Below the pieces are notes generated by a model. It had not been told where the DNA came from, did not search any database, and saw nothing but the letters and a program-made list of their open reading frames with translations. Below, piece by piece: positions 32,761 through 38,872 of a stretch of DNA of 38,872 nucleotides. The stretch lies in the NCBI GenBank assembly GCA_021372695.1, contig JAJFTY010000223.1, forward strand, positions 1 to 38,872. The letters are read 5' to 3'. Origin of the DNA: Deltaproteobacteria bacterium. Lineage in GTDB: Bacteria; Desulfobacterota; Syntrophia; Syntrophales; UBA5619. Numbering within the stretch: position 1 is the first letter of the stretch; every line of letters starts with the position of its first letter. The position numbers and the translations under genes were made by a program.

Positions 32761-33006
32761 ATGACCGTCAAGATGTACACCTTGAGCACATGCGGCCACT
32801 GCAAGGCGGCAAAAAGATTCATGGGAGACCATGGGGTTGTCCACGAATTCACCGATGTCGACCTCCTGACCGGTGATGCGCGAAAATCGACCCTTGACGA
32901 GGTCCGAAAATTCAATCCGGCGTGCAGTTTCCCCACCATCCTCATCGGAGAGAGGGTGATCGTCGGGTTCAACGAGATGGCCATCCGGGAGGCCCTCGGT
33001 CTATGA
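32761..33006 (+). CDS. Glutaredoxin-like protein (CGHC active site)
   Basis: The 81-residue protein has a thioredoxin/glutaredoxin fold with the redox motif CGHC at residues 11-14, the cis-proline loop CSFPTILIG and a terminal GFNEM helix. It has only these elements, as expected for a minimal glutaredoxin. AGGAGAGGG precedes the ATG at 32761. Its stop overlaps the start of the FTR catalytic gene (ATGA). In deltaproteobacteria and archaea FTR-like catalytic chains often lie beside such small thiol proteins, so it is probably the FTR substrate, by inference. Confidence 0.9.
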   Translation: MTVKMYTLSTCGHCKAAKRFMGDHGVVHEFTDVDLLTGDARKSTLDEVRKFNPACSFPTILIGERVIVGFNEMAIREALGL

Positions 33007-33335
33007 CGGCCGAAGAGCTTTATGGAGCGCTCAGGAAGATTCAGGAGCCGAAAGGCTATTTCTTCAACCGCGACCGCGCAAAGGTCCTCGATCTCCTGAA
33101 TGCCCTCCTCTTCAACCGTGAACGTTACGGTTACATGTGCTGCCCCTGCCGTCTGGCCTCCGGAAATCGCGAATGGGACAGGGACATCGTCTGTCCATGC
33201 GCCTACCGGGAGGATGACGTCCGGGAATATGGCCGATGCTACTGAAGCCTCTATGTGTCGTCCTCATGGAACGAGGACGGGACGGAAAGCGTCTGCGTGC
33301 CCGAGCGGAGACCGCCGGAAAAGATGCACTTTTGA
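33003..33335 (+). CDS. Ferredoxin-thioredoxin reductase catalytic chain with candidate selenocysteine
   Basis: Read through the in-frame TGA at 33243-33245, this is a 110-residue FTR catalytic (beta) chain, the normal family length. The iron-sulfur/active-site pattern is complete: YGYMCCPCRLASG (Cys47, Cys49), DIVCPCAYR (Cys64, Cys66), then YGRCY-U (Cys79 and position 81), followed by SLYVSSSWNEDG and VPERRPPEK, matching the family's usual CYC-ALYVS...PERRP ending. If TGA were a stop, the product would be 80 residues and lack the last active-site thiol. In chloroplast FTR the equivalent residue (Cys87) forms the redox disulfide with Cys57 and contacts the [4Fe-4S] cluster. A SECIS-like hairpin follows the TGA. 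Genes here use TGA as a normal stop elsewhere. A nonsense mutation is the main alternative. Confidence 0.8.
33254..33284 (+). promoter_or_regulatory. Candidate bacterial SECIS hairpin
   Basis: CGTCCTC and GAGGACG form a perfect 7-bp stem (33259-33265 with 33273-33279). It extends by T-G, then after one G-G mismatch by T-A, G-C and T-G. The apical loop is seven bases beginning at 33266 and containing GG. A further T-A pair would leave a GGA loop. The loop lies 20-22 bases after the TGA, inside the 16-37 range expected of bacterial SECIS elements. Confidence 0.65.
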
Positions 33336-33348
33336 AAAGGGATTCGGC

Positions 33349-34932
33349 ATGACCATCGACTGGCATTTCCCCTATCCCTCCCAAAGGATGCCTGTTTTCG
33401 CCCGGAATGTGGTGGCCACGTCCCAGCCGCTTGCCGCCCAGGCGGGGCTTCGGATGCTGCTGCGCGGCGGAAACGCGGTGGATGCGGCCCTGGCCGCCGC
33501 CATCACCCTGACAGTCGTCGAACCCACGAGCAACGGCATCGGCAGCGACGCCTTCGCGATGGTCTGGGACGGCAAAAAGCTTTCCGGGCTGAACGGATCG
33601 GGGCGGCTGCCGAAGGCCTGGCCTGCCGACCGCTTTACCCGACAAACCAAAATGGCACAGCTCGGATGGGATGCGGTCACCGTGCCCGGGGCCGTGGATC
33701 TCTGGTCCACCCTCTCCCGCAGCTTCGGCCGGCTCCCCTTCCCCGACCTCTTCGAACCGGCAATCGGCTACGCCCGGCGCGGCTTCATCGTCGCACCCAT
33801 CACCGCGGAGAAGTGGTCGCACACCCCGGAGCTCTATCGGGATTTCCCGGATTTTGCGACGACCTTCCTTCCGGGAGGCAGGCCGCCGCGTCCGGGGGAG
33901 CTGTTCGCCCCGTCCGGACTTGCGGACACGCTGGAATCGCTGGCCGAAACCCACGGCGAATCTCTCTACCGGGGCGAGCTTGCGAAGAAGATCGTCTCCC
34001 ATTCTCGGAAGACCGGGGGCCACTTTTCCGAAGCAGACCTGGCAGAGCACCGCACGGAGTGGGCGACGCCCCTCGGCCAGGAGTGGAACGGCATCACCCT
34101 GAACGAGTTGCCTCCCAACGGCCAGGGGTTGACCGTTCTGGTCGCCCTGGGAATCCTGAAACGTCTGGCCATCGAACGGTACCCCATCGACTCGCCGGAC
34201 AGCCTCCACCTGCAGATCGAGGCGATGAAGAAGGCCTTCGGCGTGGCGTTTCGTCACATCGCCGATCCCGCCTGGATGGAGGGTCCTCCCTCTGCGCTTC
34301 TGACGGACGCGTTCCTGGACGAGTGCGCGGGCGCCATCCGCATCGACCGTGCCGACTTTGGCCCGGCACCGCTCCCGCATGATGGGGGAACCGTCTACCT
34401 GACGGCGGCGGATGAAGGGGGGATGATGGTCTCTTTCATCCAGTCCAATTACAAGGGTTTCGGCTCGGGAATCGTCATTCCCGGAAGCGCGATCAGTCTG
34501 CAGAACCGGGGTGCGGGCTTCACCCTGGAGGAGGGACATCCGAACCGCGCCCAAGGCGGGAAACGGCCCTACCACACAATCATTCCCGGATTTGTCATGC
34601 GGGGAGGAAAGCCTCTGATGAGTTTCGGGGTCATGGGCGCGCACATGCAAGCCCAAGGCCACATCCAGATGATGGTCCGGATCTTTGCCGGCCGTCAGAA
34701 CCCCCAGACGGCGGCAGATGCGCCGCGCTGGTATCTGACCGAGGATTCCCGCCTCTCGCTGGAGGCAGGCTTCGGGAATGCAATCCGGGAGGAGCTCGAG
34801 AGGCGCGGCCACGTCCTGATCGGAAAGATGCCGGCCTCCGTCTTCGGAGGGGCCCAAATCATCTACCGGCTCACCGACGGCTATTGCGCGGCATCGGATC
34901 CGCGAAAGGATGGCCAAGCCGTCGGGTACTGA
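33349..34932 (+). CDS. Gamma-glutamyltransferase family protein
   Basis: The 527-residue protein is an N-terminal-nucleophile hydrolase of the gamma-glutamyltransferase family, which cleaves or transfers gamma-glutamyl groups such as those of glutathione. It shows VVATSQPLAAQAGLRMLLRGGNAVDAALA at the start (read in two overlapping parts), NELPPNGQGLTVL, and the likely autoprocessing threonine in DGGTVYLTAADE, followed by FIQSNYKGFGSGIV and AGGKRPYHTI-like QGGKRPYHTIIPG. No signal peptide is obvious, so it may be cytoplasmic, unlike classic Ggt. The start at 33349 has AAAAGGGA upstream and lies 13 bases after the read-through FTR stop, which supports the longer FTR gene. It ends the thiol-redox operon. 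Confidence 0.9.
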   Translation: MTIDWHFPYPSQRMPVFARNVVATSQPLAAQAGLRMLLRGGNAVDAALAAAITLTVVEPTSNGIGSDAFAMVWDGKKLSGLNGSGRLPKAWPADRFTRQTKMAQLGWDAVTVPGAVDLWSTLSRSFGRLPFPDLFEPAIGYARRGFIVAPITAEKWSHTPELYRDFPDFATTFLPGGRPPRPGELFAPSGLADTLESLAETHGESLYRGELAKKIVSHSRKTGGHFSEADLAEHRTEWATPLGQEWNGITLNELPPNGQGLTVLVALGILKRLAIERYPIDSPDSLHLQIEAMKKAFGVAFRHIADPAWMEGPPSALLTDAFLDECAGAIRIDRADFGPAPLPHDGGTVYLTAADEGGMMVSFIQSNYKGFGSGIVIPGSAISLQNRGAGFTLEEGHPNRAQGGKRPYHTIIPGFVMRGGKPLMSFGVMGAHMQAQGHIQMMVRIFAGRQNPQTAADAPRWYLTEDSRLSLEAGFGNAIREELERRGHVLIGKMPASVFGGAQIIYRLTDGYCAASDPRKDGQAVGY

Positions 34933-35003
34933 TCCTCTCCAGCCGGCAGTGCCGCGAACTACCGGCCGGCCATCGGACCCGGAGGCCCTGTCCCGTTTCG
35001 GGA

Positions 35004-35032
35004 TTGACAAGCACGGGGGGAATGCCTACCTT
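35004..35032 (+). promoter_or_regulatory. Sigma-70-type promoter of the Cys-rich sigma-region-4-like gene
   Basis: A perfect TTGACA (35004-35009), 17 bases, then TACCTT (35027-35032, three of six), about 35 bases before the TTG start codon. Confidence 0.5.
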
Positions 35033-35067
35033 ACCGCACAACGAACGGGTCAAAGGAGAGAAACACT

Positions 35068-35352
35068 TTGAATAATCAATATAAATGCCGGAAGAAGGGG
35101 ACATCGATCACGGAAGTCTGTCAGGACGCGACCTGCGAATGGCGTCTGAAGAATGAGACTTTCTTGAATTGCACATGGGTTGCATGCAACTTCGGCCCCT
35201 TCACCCTCGAAGAGGTCGGGGAAATGATGGGGGTCACCCGGGAACGGATACGGCAGATCGAAGCCAAGGCTTTAAAAAAGTTGCAGCACAAGAAAAGACG
35301 GGATCAGCTCCGCGATTTTGCCTTGCCGAACAGTGAATGGGACATGATATGA
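35068..35352 (+). CDS. Small Cys-rich protein with a sigma-70 region 4.2-like helix-turn-helix
   Basis: The 94-residue protein has two parts. Residues 1-43 contain five cysteines (7, 18, 23, 35, 40), arranged like a zinc or iron-sulfur site. Residues 46-72 match the sigma-70 region 4.2 signature ([20 protein letters not shown] then AKALKKLQ), which binds the -35 element in full sigma factors. Regions 2 and 3 are absent, so it cannot be a sigma factor by itself. It begins with TTG at 35068, backed by AAAGGAG about eight bases upstream. It may be a redox- or metal-responsive transcription factor, but no function is established. Confidence 0.8.
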   Translation: MNNQYKCRKKGTSITEVCQDATCEWRLKNETFLNCTWVACNFGPFTLEEVGEMMGVTRERIRQIEAKALKKLQHKKRRDQLRDFALPNSEWDMI

Positions 35353-35413
35353 GGGACTCCTGAGAAGCGTGGCGAGTGGTTCGATCGGACATCGGACCGA
35401 AGGGAGCTTTCCG

Positions 35414-36181
35414 TCACTGCTTCTTACGGTTCTTCAGGGTTTGCATAAACTCGGCCATATTCTCCTTCCTCTCCTTACGTGAGAAGAGGAGCGCCTCGAC
35501 ATCCATCTCCAGATCCAGAGCCGAACTCCTGTCCAGACCGGGGGCCAGGACGGAGATTCTCTTCACGGCCTCGATCGCCTCGGGGGAACGACTGGCCAGT
35601 TCCCTCGCCACCGACTCCGCATCCGCCATCAGCTTCTCCGGCGGGGCAACCTTGTTCACGAGACCGATCCGCAAGGCCTCCTGCGCACCGATTGGCTCAC
35701 CCAGCATGGTCAACTCCTTGGCCTTGGACGTACCGACGACCTCCCGCAGCGGACCGAAGAGAGGATTGATTCCAAACCTCAGTTCGGGATGGCCGAAAAT
35801 CGCGCTCTCCGAGGCGATGATCACATCGCAGACGGTAGCCAGGTTGAACCCCCCGCCGAGTGCAATTCCGCCGACAGCTGCAATGACAGGCTTCCTGCAG
35901 AAATAGATCTTTTTCAGATACCGGTTGATGGAAAGGAAGTAATCCCTGACCTCCGGATCGGAAAGCCCGGACATCTCCTTGAGATCCATACCGGCCGAGA
36001 AGACATAATCCCCTCCGGTCAACACCACGACACGGACCTCGGGATCCGCCTCCAGGGCAGTGAAACACCCCTCCAACTCCGTCCGCATTTCGGACGAGAG
36101 GGCATTCATCTCTCCGGGACGGTGCAGGGTCACAACCGCGTAACCCGTTTTTTTTTCCACCAGAATCGTTCGATAGGTCAT
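35414..36181 (-). CDS. Enoyl-CoA hydratase/isomerase family protein
   Basis: The 255-residue crotonase-fold protein has the oxyanion-hole segments FSAGMDLKEM and GGIALGGGFNLATVCD, and the HPELRFGI segment that holds the usual catalytic glutamate. It should act on an acyl-CoA in fatty-acid, aromatic or amino-acid catabolism; the exact reaction is not clear. The start at 36181 is chosen because family homology begins at MTYRTILVEK; ATGs up to 36217 are possible. It follows sppA by 55 bases and may be in the rpsA-sppA operon. Confidence 0.9.
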   Translation of the reverse strand: MTYRTILVEKKTGYAVVTLHRPGEMNALSSEMRTELEGCFTALEADPEVRVVVLTGGDYVFSAGMDLKEMSGLSDPEVRDYFLSINRYLKKIYFCRKPVIAAVGGIALGGGFNLATVCDVIIASESAIFGHPELRFGINPLFGPLREVVGTSKAKELTMLGEPIGAQEALRIGLVNKVAPPEKLMADAESVARELASRSPEAIEAVKRISVLAPGLDRSSALDLEMDVEALLFSRKERKENMAEFMQTLKNRKKQ

Positions 36182-36236
36182 GGTGATTTCTTTGGATCCG
36201 TTCATCGCGGATGACATTTTCCCGGGCCGGCTCAGG

Positions 36237-37118
36237 CTATTGGAGCAGATACTGTGCGCCCGGCTCCGTCCCGCTTTTCCGGATCCCCTCCGATACGGCG
36301 GAGCTCATCCCTTCCATCAGATAGCGCCAGAAGGTCGTCTTCTTCTTCGCTCCATAGAAGATCTCCGGCCGCTCCTTGATGCCGGACAATCGTCCTGCCA
36401 GAAGCACGGCATCCTGAAGGCCGCCGAGTTCATCCACGAGCCCCAGTTCCTTGGCCTGCCTGCCGGTGAAAATCCTTCCATCGGAGAGCTCTTTGACCCT
36501 GGAGAGGGGGATCTTGCGGTTTTCCGAGACGATCCCGACAAACTGATCGTAGATGTCATCCACGATCCCCTGGATCAGGAAGCGCTCTTCCGCGGTCATG
36601 TCCCGTACGGGAGAGCCGATATCCTTGAATTTTCCGCTTTTGATCACAGACGATTTGACGCCGACTTTTTTCAGGAGCTCTTCGACATTGGCATAGTGCA
36701 TGACGGCCGAGATGCTGCCGGTGATGGTTCCAGGATTGGCGACGATGCGGTCTGCGGCCACGGCGATCATGTATCCGCCGGAAGCCGCGACCGATCCCAT
36801 CGAAACCACGACTTTTTTCTTCTTACGACATTCCCGGACGGCCTGGTAGATCTCCTGCGACGGCGCCACGCCGCCCCCTGGCGTGTCGATCCGGAGCACA
36901 ACGGCCCGGATGGCGTCGTCATCCGCAAACTCCCGGATCTCCGCGACGAGGTCACGGGAGTCGCCGATGATCCCTTCGATGGCGACGACGCCGACCCGCT
37001 CACCGAGGCCCGGCACTCCCGCTTCCCGGAACAGCCCCAACCCATAGACGACCGCAAAGAAGGCCATCCCGACCAGAACCAAGAGGCACAAGCCTGCGAT
37101 TACCGGGTGTCTTCTCAT
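36237..37118 (-). CDS. sppA: Signal peptide peptidase SppA
   Basis: The 293-residue membrane-anchored serine protease degrades cleaved signal peptides. It has one N-terminal transmembrane helix (about residues 8-29), LRIDTPGGGVAPS, the nucleophilic serine in GSVAASGGYMIA and the general-base lysine in VIKSGKFKDIGSP, the Ser/Lys dyad of the short SppA class. It starts 36 bases after rpsA on the same strand, an arrangement common in deltaproteobacteria. Confidence 0.94.
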   Translation of the reverse strand: MRRHPVIAGLCLLVLVGMAFFAVVYGLGLFREAGVPGLGERVGVVAIEGIIGDSRDLVAEIREFADDDAIRAVVLRIDTPGGGVAPSQEIYQAVRECRKKKKVVVSMGSVAASGGYMIAVAADRIVANPGTITGSISAVMHYANVEELLKKVGVKSSVIKSGKFKDIGSPVRDMTAEERFLIQGIVDDIYDQFVGIVSENRKIPLSRVKELSDGRIFTGRQAKELGLVDELGGLQDAVLLAGRLSGIKERPEIFYGAKKKTTFWRYLMEGMSSAVSEGIRKSGTEPGAQYLLQ

Positions 37119-37154
37119 ATCGCTGTCCCAGGGAAAGTGTCGATGACCACCCTG

Positions 37155-38872
37155 CTATTTTTCCGTCTCCACGATCTTGACGTCGGCAAGGGCTTTGCTG
37201 AGGCTCGACCCGACATTCTCCCGGTTGTTGATATACTGATGGACGGAGCTACCCTCCGCGCCGGTCTCATAATCCTTGATGCTGAGGCGGATTTTCCGGC
37301 TCTTCGGATCCACGTTCTTGACGATCGCGGACACGGTATCGCCGACCGCAAACAGTTCGGATGAGGACTTGACGCGCCGTGAGCTCAACTCGGAGATATG
37401 AACCAGCCCCTCGATCCCCTCCTCGATCTCGACGAAGATCCCGAAATCGGTCATGTTGGTGACCTTGCCCGACACGATCGAGCCGGCAGGGTATCGTACG
37501 CTCAACTCCTCCCACGGGTTCTTCTCGATCTGTTTGAGCCCGAGCGAAAACTTCTCATGCTCGACATCGATGTTCAGGACCATGGCCTCGATTTCCTGGC
37601 CCTTCTTGAACATCTCGGAGGGATGCTTCACCCGCTGCTTCCAGGAGATATCGGACATGTGGATCAGGCCGTCGATGCCCTCCTCCACGCCCACGAAGAT
37701 TCCGAAATTGGTGATGTTGCGGATAACGCCTTTGATGACGCTCCCCTCCGGATACTTCGTTCTCAGCGTCTCCCAGGGATTCGCCGTAGTCTGCTTGAGC
37801 CCCAGCGATATGCGCTTCGTTTCGGTATTGATATCCAGAATCATGACCTGGATGTGCTGTCCGATCGACAGGACTTTGGACGGGTGCTTGATTTCCCGCG
37901 TCCAGAACATCTCCGATACATGGATGAGCCCTTCGACGCCGGTCTCCAGCTCCACAAAGACGCCATAGTCGGTCAGGTTGACGACCCGGCCCTCGAATAC
38001 GGAATGGATGGGGTATTTTTCCTTGATGGTTTCCCAGGGGTTCGCAGCCAGTTGCTTCAATCCCAGGGCTACCCGCTCCTTCTCGCGGTCGAACGAGAGC
38101 ACTTTGACCCTGATCTTTTCCCCTTTGGAGAAGTGGTCCGAGGGCCGTGTGATCCGTCCCCAGGAGATGTCGGTCACATGCAGCAACCCGTCGATCCCGC
38201 CCAGGTCGATGAAAAGACCGTAATCGGTAATATTCTTGATCACCCCTTCGACAATCTTGCCCTCTTCGATGTTCTTCAGCGTGTCGAACTTCTCGGCCTC
38301 TCTCTCCTTTTCCAGAATGGTCCGGCGCGACAGAACCACGTTGTTTCTTTTTCGGTCATACTTCAGGACGTTGAAGAGGAAAGACTGACCCACGTACCGG
38401 TCCAGATCCCTGACCGGCCGGATATCCACCTGCGATCCGGGGAGGAACGCGGGAATACCGATATCCACGGAGAGACCGCCCTTGACCCTCTCGATCACCG
38501 TTCCCTTGACCGGGGTATTCTGTTCACAGGCGAGTTTAACGTCATCCCAAATCTTGATTTTGGCGGCTTTGTCACGAGAGAGAACGAGGTTTCCATCCTG
38601 ATCGCGGCGATCCACGAGGACTTCGATCTCGTCACCCACGTTGACGGTGATATTCCCCTGATCATCGCGCAATTCTCTCGCCGGGATGTATCCCTCCGTC
38701 TTCCATCCGACATCGACCATCACGTTGTCCGCGTTGATCTGCACGACCTTTCCGGTTAAAACGCCGCCCATCTGAACGGACTGCAGGCTCTGTTCGTAAA
38801 GCTCCTTGAAGCCGACGCTTTCTTCCTTCCCTTCATCCGAAGTTTTGGAGAGATCCGTGGTCGGCTCCTCGC
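37155..38872 (-). CDS. rpsA: 30S ribosomal protein S1 (N-terminus beyond the window)
   Basis: This protein binds mRNA and helps start translation. Six S1 (OB-fold) domains are visible, the last four carrying the strong pattern G-x-V/I-x-N-x-T-D/N-(Y/F)-G-(L/V/I)-F. The frame stays open through the window edge with codons reading EESVGFKELYEQSLQSVQ upstream of the internal ATG at 38771, which is the usual pre-domain S1 sequence. So the gene begins outside the window and the ATG at 38771 is not the true start. The last domain ends in a basic tail. sppA follows after 36 bases. Confidence 0.94.
   Translation of the reverse strand, partial: EEPTTDLSKTSDEGKEESVGFKELYEQSLQSVQMGGVLTGKVVQINADNVMVDVGWKTEGYIPARELRDDQGNITVNVGDEIEVLVDRRDQDGNLVLSRDKAAKIKIWDDVKLACEQNTPVKGTVIERVKGGLSVDIGIPAFLPGSQVDIRPVRDLDRYVGQSFLFNVLKYDRKRNNVVLSRRTILEKEREAEKFDTLKNIEEGKIVEGVIKNITDYGLFIDLGGIDGLLHVTDISWGRITRPSDHFSKGEKIRVKVLSFDREKERVALGLKQLAANPWETIKEKYPIHSVFEGRVVNLTDYGVFVELETGVEGLIHVSEMFWTREIKHPSKVLSIGQHIQVMILDINTETKRISLGLKQTTANPWETLRTKYPEGSVIKGVIRNITNFGIFVGVEEGIDGLIHMSDISWKQRVKHPSEMFKKGQEIEAMVLNIDVEHEKFSLGLKQIEKNPWEELSVRYPAGSIVSGKVTNMTDFGIFVEIEEGIEGLVHISELSSRRVKSSSELFAVGDTVSAIVKNVDPKSRKIRLSIKDYETGAEGSSVHQYINNRENVGSSLSKALADVKIVETEK

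Noticed and set aside
33100..33348. A frame-extended start for the gamma-glutamyltransferase
   Set aside because: The first 83 codons lie over the FTR gene in another frame and show no family similarity; the start at 33349 has a ribosome site and the family N-terminus.

Overview
The window reads like a GC-rich, free-living Deltaproteobacterium (Desulfobacterota), possibly Syntrophales-like. The pointers are a mitochondrial-EFG1-like elongation factor G (the 'spd' type of spirochaetes, planctomycetes and deltaproteobacteria), an rpsA-sppA pair, sigma-54 promoters, a mannose-family PTS without a IID subunit, and several tripartite tricarboxylate transporter (TTT) binding proteins. No rRNA, tRNA, CRISPR array, insertion sequence or phage gene was seen, and the right edge cuts rpsA. 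Taxonomy is inferred from gene families, not from a marker alignment.

Layout. (1) 17-2369, minus: an NrpR-like nitrogen regulator followed by glutamate dehydrogenase. (2) 2423-11566: a compact sigma-54 regulon. A DmpR/XylR-like activator (3922-5553) sits between a FadL/TodX-type outer-membrane channel and a TolC / membrane-fusion protein / two ABC-2 permease export operon, which is followed by a secreted protein made of three BamE-like repeats. The three non-regulator units each have a -24/-12 promoter, and each has a pair of TTTCA-N3-TGAAA sites with centres exactly 20 bp apart. (3) 11631-22523, minus: an 11-gene hydroxy-acid uptake and catabolism cluster (two TTT binding proteins, LutABC, a LarA-like protein, a split UxaA/SuyAB-type lyase, a HOGA-like aldolase, TctB, TctA) with a divergent LysR regulator. 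(4) 23628-27705, minus: PTS IIA-IIB-IIC, then a RimI-PyrK in-frame fusion, then PyrD. (5) 28213-32547, minus: a class V aminotransferase, EF-G and a KaiC-like ATPase. (6) 32681-34932, plus: glutaredoxin, ferredoxin-thioredoxin reductase (FTR) catalytic chain, gamma-glutamyltransferase. (7) 35004-38872: a Cys-rich sigma-region-4-like small protein (plus), and rpsA, sppA and an enoyl-CoA hydratase (minus).

The two most notable observations are these. First, the FTR catalytic chain has an in-frame TGA exactly where the last active-site cysteine should be. Twenty-nine further codons follow with the expected family C-terminus, and a SECIS-like hairpin lies at the right distance, so this is a candidate selenocysteine FTR. 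Second, the sigma-54 regulon has a repeated and internally consistent promoter geometry that links an aromatic-sensing type of activator to an uptake channel, an exporter and an undescribed repeat protein.

Metabolic reading (inference). The minus-strand cluster would import a hydroxy (di)acid, epimerise it, dehydrate or lyse it, and cleave a 4-hydroxy-2-oxo acid to pyruvate plus glyoxylate, with LutABC oxidising a lactate-like acid. A pentarate route through 4-hydroxy-2-oxoglutarate fits best, but sulfolactate and altronate remain possible.
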